Origin: a virus
Virus record (IMG/VR): IMGVR_UViG_3300032086_002890
Location: 1-20,561 of that record
Length of the DNA: 20,561 nucleotides
Direction: 5' to 3' (one strand)
Below are positions 15,332-20,561 of the stretch, in pieces. The position numbers and the translations under genes were made by a program. The notes beneath the pieces were generated by a model, which had not been told where the DNA came from, did no database searches, and worked only from the letters and a program-made list of their open reading frames with translations. How positions within the stretch are numbered: the stretch's first letter is position 1; the number at the start of each line of letters is the position of its first letter.

Positions 15332-16594
15332 TTATCCTTGGAAAATAGGCATTGGAACCTTGGCAAAAATTTCGTCGTTTGTCTTAACTAACTCGGCATC
15401 CTTTTTAGATAATTCAACATAAGTTAGCTGATCTAAGATGCCATTAAGCTCTGTTTTTAAAGCATCTTTCTCTGCTGATGCCTGACTTAATAGATCTCCT
15501 GAGTTTAAGCTTACACTGTCACCTGGGATTGGTACTGAACCACCAAACTTACCTCTGATCTGTCCTAGCATCTCTTTTGATAAAGCAAGGGCATAACGAC
15601 GAATCCACTGCTTACCAATAGAGTTAATACTAGTATATGAAATATTATTAAATGGTAAAGTGTTCATGTTATTTACACCTTCCATACCATCCTTTCTAGT
15701 CGAATCTTCATCATAGGCTCCACCGTCAACATAAAACCTAAACCAAAACCTATCAGGTATTGAACCTGAAACTGGAAGGGGAAATAACCTTAATCTATTG
15801 TCTATTAATTCAAAAGAAAAGTGACTTACTCTTGTATAAACAGAATCTTCATATGCCATAGCTTGAGCTTTATTTTGCCAAGTTGGAACTACTTCAAATG
15901 TTGAATCGTCAGAGTATTGTCCATAAGTTGACAAGTTACCAATAACATTAAGAGCACCATAGTAAGCAAAGAATCTCCACATTGTAAGTGGAGTTTTATA
16001 CCAAACATTTGTAATTGTTGCTCTTTGGTTGTCAGTTATAACATCTGGGTAACTTGATGAAATAATAGATTGTAAATCATAATCTTGCACATCTGGACTA
16101 GGAACAAAACTAGCTGAGTAGTAACGAACATCTCCGTTTGTGCCGGCATGTTTGGCTAATCCCTTAGCCACTCTAACTGGATAAGTTAGTTTAAATTTAG
16201 GGTATTTAAGTTCTGCTTGTAGATTTTGAGCATCTCCAGCGATAGGATTGCCATTATGGTCAAAACTAGCTGTTGCAGAGCCTAGAACATTCGACAAGGC
16301 ATTTTTAGCTTGATGTAGATTAATAATGTAGGAGTACTCTAAAACGGCTTCCTCGTAAGCTGCAAATACATTCCCGTCAGTTAACTCAATATCTAAAACA
16401 TCACCACCTAATCTTTTATAAGTAAATGCTACTTGGTCAGATGCTCCTGAAGCGAAATACACTGACTCTAGTGGACCACCTGAGTTATATATTCCAAATG
16501 GGTAATTAAATGTAAAAGCTGTATCCGCTAGTGAAGCGGACGGTAAAATATTAGTTGGTGTTGAACTAGCCGGTGTTAAAGTTGGTTGAGCCAT
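15332..16594 (-). CDS. Neck/head completion protein, gp13-like
   Basis: 420 residues. The N-terminal 60 are Ser/Thr/Pro-rich and probably extended. Residues around 70-105 (DIELTDGNVFAAYEEAVLEY, then INLHQAKN) form a helical adaptor-like segment seen in head-tail connectors. The C-terminus (about 335-400) has a helix with RRYALALSKEMLGQIRGKFG, a PIPGDSVSLNSGDLL linker and a final coiled coil ending near LDQLTYVELSK. That ending resembles, from memory, gp13-type neck proteins of T4-related marine phages. Order (gp13, gp14, gp15, sheath, tube) agrees. T4 gp13 is 309 residues, so there is extra sequence in the middle (about 110-330), which is Tyr/Asn-rich and beta-like. AGGAG precedes the ATG. 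Confidence 0.55.
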   Translation of the reverse strand: MAQPTLTPASSTPTNILPSASLADTAFTFNYPFGIYNSGGPLESVYFASGASDQVAFTYKRLGGDVLDIELTDGNVFAAYEEAVLEYSYIINLHQAKNALSNVLGSATASFDHNGNPIAGDAQNLQAELKYPKFKLTYPVRVAKGLAKHAGTNGDVRYYSASFVPSPDVQDYDLQSIISSSYPDVITDNQRATITNVWYKTPLTMWRFFAYYGALNVIGNLSTYGQYSDDSTFEVVPTWQNKAQAMAYEDSVYTRVSHFSFELIDNRLRLFPLPVSGSIPDRFWFRFYVDGGAYDEDSTRKDGMEGVNNMNTLPFNNISYTSINSIGKQWIRRYALALSKEMLGQIRGKFGGSVPIPGDSVSLNSGDLLSQASAEKDALKTELNGILDQLTYVELSKKDAELVKTNDEIFAKVPMPIFQG

Positions 16595-16616
16595 TTAAGT
16601 CGTTCTCCTACATTAT

Positions 16617-16624
16617 TAAATAGT
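16617..16624 (-). promoter_or_regulatory. ACTATTTA late promoter candidate for neck operon
   Basis: Exact ACTATTTA on the minus strand, 22 bases before the gp13-like ATG and 10 bases after the GNRA-loop hairpin. A terminator followed at once by this element would fit the start of a new transcript. Confidence 0.5.
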
Positions 16625-16634
16625 TCCATAGAAG

Positions 16635-16664
16635 AAGACCTCCCAGTTTTCACTGGGAGGTCTT
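16635..16664 (-). terminator. 13-bp perfect hairpin with GAAA loop (terminator or RNA end)
   Basis: Arms 16635-16647 and 16652-16664 are perfectly complementary. Read on the minus strand the loop is GAAA, a stable GNRA tetraloop, and the stem is GC-rich in the middle. It lies 23 bases after the stop of the lysine-rich gene. The tract that follows is CTTCTATGG, not a clean T run, so termination may be partial or the stem may protect an RNA end. Confidence 0.65.
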
Positions 16665-16687
16665 GTATAAAGCTTTGGCTATTAGGA

Positions 16688-16876
16688 TTATAGTTGTTTG
16701 AGAAGTGCTGCTTCAAGTTTGGCTAGCTCTTCTGCCGCCTTTCCCTTTGCGCCATTTTCTCTAGGAGAGGTCTTGTGTTTTATGTATGCTTTAAGCCACT
16801 GTTCTACACTAACCTTCTTAACTGCTTTTGTTGCTTTTGGAGCACTTGCTTTTACTACTTTTTTTATCTTTTCCAT
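16688..16876 (-). CDS. Small lysine-rich basic protein
   Basis: 62 residues with 15 lysines (about 24%). The first 22 residues are a Lys/Ala/Pro/Val repeat-like arm resembling the tails of histone H1-like or other DNA-binding proteins (KKVVKASAPKATKAVKKV). The rest forms a short amphipathic helix pair (VEQWLKAYIK, then AAEELAKLEAALLKQL). I know no named family for it. Its place between head genes suggests a packaged, DNA-associated internal head protein, or a partner of the capsid lattice; both are inference. It has ATAGGAAA as Shine-Dalgarno, its own upstream ATTATTTA element, and a hairpin just after it, so it could be expressed as a short separate unit. Low-complexity sequence limits the certainty. 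Confidence 0.7.
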   Translation of the reverse strand: MEKIKKVVKASAPKATKAVKKVSVEQWLKAYIKHKTSPRENGAKGKAAEELAKLEAALLKQL

Positions 16877-16893
16877 AATTATTTCCTATAAAT

Positions 16894-16901
16894 TAAATAA
16901 T
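16894..16901 (-). promoter_or_regulatory. ACTATTTA-like element (ATTATTTA) before lysine-rich gene
   Basis: Seven of eight match, 17 bases before the ATG at 16876. In AT-rich DNA this copy alone would mean little. Confidence 0.3.
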
Positions 16902-16913
16902 GTTTCCTACACA

Positions 16914-17375
16914 TTAACCAAATGGTGTCACTAAGGTACCACTGCCGTGAAGTATACCACTTATGTGATATTGTCCAGATAATACTGTTAGTTCAACCAT
17001 ATCGCCGCCTGCGCCGCCTTTGGTAGTACCATTGAACTTGATTGCTGTATGGTCTGTTCCATTAGGAGCAAAGAAAGCTGTGTCCTCAACATCACCCGAG
17101 TCGGCGCCCCCGTTGAGTACTGATACACCACCTCTCATAAGGTCAGTTGTTGCTGAAGATGAAATAATGTATTCATTTGAACTAATCGCTGTATCAACAA
17201 TAAACTTGCAGTTCCAACCTGCTTCTGCGATGGTGGGGTCGGGCAAGGTGACCGTAAAGCCATCATTTTTTGCTAGTGTAAAGACCTTGCCGCAATCCTC
17301 TACTGTTAGTGTTTTAGCTGCTTCTAATTCCTCAGTAGCAACTCTGTTTGACATTGAAAAACCATTCTTAGCCAT
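16914..17375 (-). CDS. Small beta-rich protein after capsid gene, probable head decoration protein
   Basis: 153 residues, with no signal peptide or membrane segment. Residues 15-60 run EELEAAKTLTVEDCGKVFTL, then VTLPDPTIAEAGWNCKFIVD; the rest alternates short strands with Gly/Ser/Asp/Asn loops (GGAGGDMVELTVLSGQYHIS). This all-beta, Gly-rich make-up with a T-L-T-x-x-D-x-G-K-x-F start is common among small virion surface proteins of marine phages. Coming directly after the major capsid gene, it is best read as a decoration or capsid-stabilising protein, by position. A fibre or spike fragment is the alternative. AAGGAG is placed 12 bases before the ATG. Because a terminator separates it from the capsid gene, it probably has its own promoter (ACTATTTA at 17424). 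Confidence 0.65.
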   Translation of the reverse strand: MAKNGFSMSNRVATEELEAAKTLTVEDCGKVFTLAKNDGFTVTLPDPTIAEAGWNCKFIVDTAISSNEYIISSSATTDLMRGGVSVLNGGADSGDVEDTAFFAPNGTDHTAIKFNGTTKGGAGGDMVELTVLSGQYHISGILHGSGTLVTPFG

Positions 17376-17423
17376 GATTTGTTTTCTCCTTATTAATAAT
17401 CGCCTTTAGGCTTTATACATTAA

Positions 17424-17431
17424 TAAATAGT
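17424..17431 (-). promoter_or_regulatory. ACTATTTA late promoter candidate after capsid terminator
   Basis: Exact ACTATTTA on the minus strand, 48 bases before the decoration-like ATG and six bases beyond the T tract of the capsid terminator. Confidence 0.5.
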
Positions 17432-17437
17432 CTGCCC

Positions 17438-17480
17438 AAAAAGAAGATTCCCCGCTGAGTCAAAAACCCAACGAGGAACC
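17438..17480 (-). terminator. Intrinsic terminator after major capsid gene
   Basis: Arms 17467-17480 and 17446-17459 pair over 14 positions with four G-T wobbles. The loop is seven bases (TTTTTGA), and the stem is followed on the minus strand by TTCTTTTT. It lies 22 bases after the capsid stop, the classical place to end or attenuate a highly expressed transcript. Confidence 0.8.
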
Positions 17481-17502
17481 TAATTTTAGCTACACTAAGT
17501 TA

Positions 17503-19329
17503 TTAACCAATTAGATCTTGGCAAACAACTAGTCCGTACATGTCTGGACGAACCATCTTCTTGGCGTAGCGAGTCATGACGCCCTTACGGGGTACGAAGT
17601 CCTCGACACCGAAAATGGTTGGTGTGACCTGTAGTGGGACATATGGAGCATAGACATAGCCACTCTCTAGGAAGCTGTTGCCACGACGACCAACTAGCAC
17701 GACATTGCGTGGGAAGTATGGATCGACATAAACATCAAACTTCTTGCTGAGAGCACCTACCTTAACGGCACCAATCTGACCACCCTTTAGCTCCTCATGG
17801 TTTACGGTAGCACGGAAACCAGCAGTGAACTCAAGTAGGTTGGCAATTTCTGGGGAGCAAACTACGAAGTTAGCACCACCACGAAGTGTCTTTCTGTGGA
17901 TGTTAGCTGAGACATCATTGATGGTCTCGGCTAGTGTCTCATACCACTCAGAAACGGTACCTGTGAAGTCAGGAGCAGCAGTTGTAGCACCAACCTGAGC
18001 ACCTGTGTCACGGTTAACAAATTTACCGGGACGACGGCTCCAGTATTTTGTACCAGCAGTAGCACCTCTAACTAGGTCGTTTAAGATCTCTTGATCGATC
18101 TCTAGAGCAACCTGCTCAGAAAGAATGCTTGTAAGCTCAACCTCGGCATCGAGGTTGTGGTAAGCATTGAGATCTTGAGCTAGCTCTGGGGACCACTTAG
18201 CCTTAAGCTTCTTAGTGTTGGCTGTAACAGCGATTGACTCAACCTTGATGTCAATCTCTGGCATAATGTCGACATTATTACCGTTAAAGTTACCACCATC
18301 ATCGTCAGAACCTTCAAGTCCCCATGGTGCGAGACCACGAACGGAACCAATGCCATCGCCTGCCTCAAATCTGTCATTTCTGCTAAACTTGAAGACGGGA
18401 TCGGAACCTGCAATTTCAATTGTTGTTCCTGTTGGTGCAGTAACATAGAGAGAAACATAACCATCAGAAATTGATGAAGATACAAGATTACCATCAGTGT
18501 TGCGGAATCCTCTCTCGGACAAACGACGAACGACGGTTGCACCACCAAGTGCATCTGGGTTAGCACCGTTGAAGATTTCAGCACTGGTTAAGTTATCTAA
18601 ATTGATCTGGTTCATGTTTGCTTCAGATAATTTGACAACAATGACACCAACTAAATCTGTTTGAGTACCAGCGAGAATGTCGGCATCGTAACGAATTGCC
18701 TTCTTCTGAGCATCACTTAAAGCAGATACAGCAGTACCAGTGGTTGTTAGAGCAGTTTCACTACCAGAAGCACCAACTTCATCAGAAACTGTATTGTCGG
18801 TCATGGTAGTAGGGGTAGCAGTGGTAACCTCTGGAGTAGCCAAAGCACCTGTTGGTGAGGCATAACCATTCTGTAAGTTGTAAAATCCGCCACCTTCTTC
18901 TGTAATGTCGGTTACACCAGTCTGGATGCCTGAACCTGTAACTCCACCGCCGTACACAGAATCATTCGCATCAATACCGGCACGGGAGTTGGAGTAGGTA
19001 AAATCTAAGAAGAAGATTAGACCTGATGGTAGGCTCATTGGCTGAACTGAGACTAGCTCGTTAGCGATGAGACCACCGAATACACGGCGAACGATTGGGA
19101 ATGCGACGGCAGCGAAGCCCTCAACATCACCAGCAGCCATGGATGAAGCCTCACGGAGAAGCTCCTTTGCTTGGTTTTCTAAGAGTACAGCCATGCTGTT
19201 CTTAGTTCTTTCGTTATCTAGACCTTCTAGAAGACCAGTCTTCTCCCACTTGTTGAGAAGAGCAGCACCTTCGGCTGAGAGGTCACGAGCAACGATGTCT
19301 TTTGTTAAACTTTCTACGATAGTTGACAT
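17503..19329 (-). CDS. Major capsid protein (gp23-like, HK97 fold)
   Basis: 608 residues against 521 for T4 gp23. Clear T4-type landmarks: LLNKWEKTGLLEGL at 24-37, FPIVRRVFGGLIANELVSVQ at 77-96, SGLIFFLDF, SPELAQDLNAYHNLDAEVEL at 380-399, NFVVCSPEIANLLE, KKFDVYVDPY at 529-538, SGYVYAPYVPLQ at 556-567 and GVMTRYAKKMVRPD near the end. Residues 57-61 read LLRE/A and align with the gp21 protease site of T4 gp23 (LTE/A), so the first 60 residues are probably removed on maturation. A Thr/Ser/Gly-rich stretch (about 160-205) and a Gly/Asp/Asn segment (340-355) account for part of the extra length and probably form a surface domain. A strong AAAGGAGG Shine-Dalgarno lies before the ATG, and a terminator follows the gene. 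Confidence 0.95.
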   Translation of the reverse strand: MSTIVESLTKDIVARDLSAEGAALLNKWEKTGLLEGLDNERTKNSMAVLLENQAKELLREASSMAAGDVEGFAAVAFPIVRRVFGGLIANELVSVQPMSLPSGLIFFLDFTYSNSRAGIDANDSVYGGGVTGSGIQTGVTDITEEGGGFYNLQNGYASPTGALATPEVTTATPTTMTDNTVSDEVGASGSETALTTTGTAVSALSDAQKKAIRYDADILAGTQTDLVGVIVVKLSEANMNQINLDNLTSAEIFNGANPDALGGATVVRRLSERGFRNTDGNLVSSSISDGYVSLYVTAPTGTTIEIAGSDPVFKFSRNDRFEAGDGIGSVRGLAPWGLEGSDDDGGNFNGNNVDIMPEIDIKVESIAVTANTKKLKAKWSPELAQDLNAYHNLDAEVELTSILSEQVALEIDQEILNDLVRGATAGTKYWSRRPGKFVNRDTGAQVGATTAAPDFTGTVSEWYETLAETINDVSANIHRKTLRGGANFVVCSPEIANLLEFTAGFRATVNHEELKGGQIGAVKVGALSKKFDVYVDPYFPRNVVLVGRRGNSFLESGYVYAPYVPLQVTPTIFGVEDFVPRKGVMTRYAKKMVRPDMYGLVVCQDLIG

Positions 19330-19349
19330 TGTTTATCCTCCTTTATTAA

Positions 19350-20561
19350 TTACAAGTCAAGCCCTGCTAGCTTTTTCATACGGCTAGCAAAGTCGTCAGA
19401 GGGTTTAGCCTCTGTTTGATTCCCCTTTACGAAAAGGGGATGCTTGCGTCGTGTAACTGCCTCACTCAGCGATTCTGGTCCTCTCTTGGAGGCACTCTCC
19501 ACTGTGTTTACGAGAGTTTCGTACACAATCTTAGCTTCGTTTACACTATCAGTATTTTCGATGGATTCGGCAATCTTATTTTTCTGACGAACATTTAGTT
19601 TTTCATCGGATAAAACTTTGTTGGTGTAAACCAATTTAGCATTCATTAGTTGAGACTCTTCAAAGGCTCCTTTGAGTTCTTTGACTTTCTCTAATAATGA
19701 TGCATATTTGTTGTTTAAGTCGCTGGCTGTTGCTTCAGCGGACTCAAAGTTCTTTTTGTACTCAGCACTTTCTTTTAGAACTTTCTTGTTCTCGTTACTG
19801 AGTGATTCGTTCTTCATGTTTAGCTCTTCGCATTGAGCTTTTAAATCTGCTAGAATGAGATTCATTTCATCTCTTTCCTGAGTTGTTCCAAAGGGATTAC
19901 CTTCTTTAACTGATCTGTAATCAACCTTAATCATCTCTTCTAGAGTCTCTTCATCTAGCTCTAGGGATTCTTCATAATGGAACTTTCCACCCGCCATTGC
20001 TTCTTTCTTTGTCTTTTTCTTCTTTCTATGATCGGCTGTACAATGAGCCTCATTTACATCATCTAGCTCTGCTAAGTAAGCTTCGTGAGTCATACCAGCA
20101 TGAACTTCACTACAGGTGCTTTCTTTTTTAGTTTTAGTTTTAGGATTAATCAACATATCCGTCTCCTCATCGAGCATTTCTGCTAGGAGTGAATCATCAA
20201 TTTCAATTGACTCTGAAAGATTACGAGTAGTTGGACCAGCTTCTGGATTTAGCTCGTACTCTGATAGTGAGTCTAAGTTAATCTCAATTAAGTCACCTTG
20301 CTCTGGGTACTTTGTCTCACCAATAGTCATGCCATCAAAAGCGGCATACTCTAGTTGGTCTGGTACTTGGTCATCATCAGCCTTAGCACCTTCGAAGTCT
20401 ACCTGTGGCTTGGCTTCACCACCCATACCCATGTCTAGACCGCCGCCTAGTCCACCACCAGCATCACCGCCGCCTAAACCTAAATCTTGCTCGATTAGGT
20501 TCTCCATTTCTTCTTTTATTTCTTGAGAGTATCTCTCTAAAATAGCCTGTTCGGCATTGCG
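19350..20561 (-). CDS. Prohead core scaffold protein, gp22-like (5' end probably outside window)
   Basis: The frame is open from the stop at 19350 to the right edge. An ATG at 20507 would give 385 residues, but the 18 codons before it are open and encode an amphipathic helix (ERYSQEIKEE), and that ATG has no good Shine-Dalgarno, so the true start may lie beyond the window. The protein is acidic, with a Gly-rich segment near the N-terminus, acidic helices, and a long coiled coil (about 205-300). It ends with NKIAESIENTDSVNEAKIVY plus ETL, and RMKKLAGL, both typical of gp22 scaffolds. Many LxE sites (LSE, LAE, LDE, LEE, LKE) fit digestion by the prohead protease. Scaffold directly before the capsid gene is the T4 order. 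Confidence 0.85.
   Translation of the reverse strand, partial: RNAEQAILERYSQEIKEEMENLIEQDLGLGGGDAGGGLGGGLDMGMGGEAKPQVDFEGAKADDDQVPDQLEYAAFDGMTIGETKYPEQGDLIEINLDSLSEYELNPEAGPTTRNLSESIEIDDSLLAEMLDEETDMLINPKTKTKKESTCSEVHAGMTHEAYLAELDDVNEAHCTADHRKKKKTKKEAMAGGKFHYEESLELDEETLEEMIKVDYRSVKEGNPFGTTQERDEMNLILADLKAQCEELNMKNESLSNENKKVLKESAEYKKNFESAEATASDLNNKYASLLEKVKELKGAFEESQLMNAKLVYTNKVLSDEKLNVRQKNKIAESIENTDSVNEAKIVYETLVNTVESASKRGPESLSEAVTRRKHPLFVKGNQTEAKPSDDFASRMKKLAGLDL

Noticed and set aside
20116-20526. Plus-strand open frame of 136 residues rich in Ser and Pro
   Set aside because: Reverse shadow of the Glu/Asp/Gly-rich scaffold gene; low-complexity composition explains it.
1-20561. tRNA genes, CRISPR arrays, insertion sequences, integrase or attachment sites
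   Set aside because: None seen: coding is continuous on one strand with gaps under 200 bases and no direct-repeat arrays or transposase-like genes.

Overview
The window is part of the late (virion) region of a tailed phage with a contractile, T4-type particle (a myovirus). Every gene I can support is on the minus strand, so the biological order runs from high to low coordinates. The evidence for phage type is a gp22-like scaffold, a gp23-like major capsid protein with a gp21-type cleavage site, a long tail sheath, T4-gp19-type tail tubes, a zinc-binding gp26-like protein, a tape measure, and gp48/54-, gp53- and gp27-like baseplate components. The DNA is AT-rich by eye. The host cannot be read from the sequence. 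A marine Gram-negative host is only a guess.

Layout in transcription order. (1) Head: scaffold (19350-20561, open at the right edge), major capsid protein (17503-19329), a terminator, a small beta-rich decoration-like protein (16914-17375) and a lysine-rich basic protein (16688-16876), followed by a GNRA-loop hairpin. (2) Neck: a gp13-like protein (15332-16594), a gp14-like protein (14833-15327) and a gp15-like tail-completion protein (13995-14843). (3) Tail: a very long sheath (11041-13935), two paralogous tube proteins (10455-11000, 9774-10430), a zinc protein (8864-9760), a hidden small ORF (8716-8874) beginning just past a run of seven Ts, and the tape measure (7209-8675). (4) Baseplate: gp48/54-like (6349-7197), LysM/gp53-like (6003-6347), a large hub-like protein (3251-6001) and an unrecognised 432-residue partner (1952-3250). 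(5) Two unexpected genes are joined to the baseplate genes by stop/start overlaps: a compact family-A DNA polymerase without an exonuclease domain (781-1971), and an FtsZ/tubulin-superfamily protein (1-790, cut by the left edge) with a degenerate GTPase signature.

The head and tail genes form the assembly line: scaffold and capsid build the prohead, neck proteins close it, and tube, sheath, tape measure and baseplate make the contractile tail. Terminase, portal and prohead protease are not here; in T4-like phages portal and protease lie upstream of the scaffold, so here they would be beyond the right edge. A repeated octamer, ACTATTTA or a one-base variant, lies 17-48 bases before six start codons, twice directly after a hairpin, and looks like a phage-specific late promoter element.

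The most novel part is the polymerase plus tubulin-like pair, translationally coupled to virion genes. Second are the ACTATTTA signal and the possible frameshift between the zinc protein and the small ORF.
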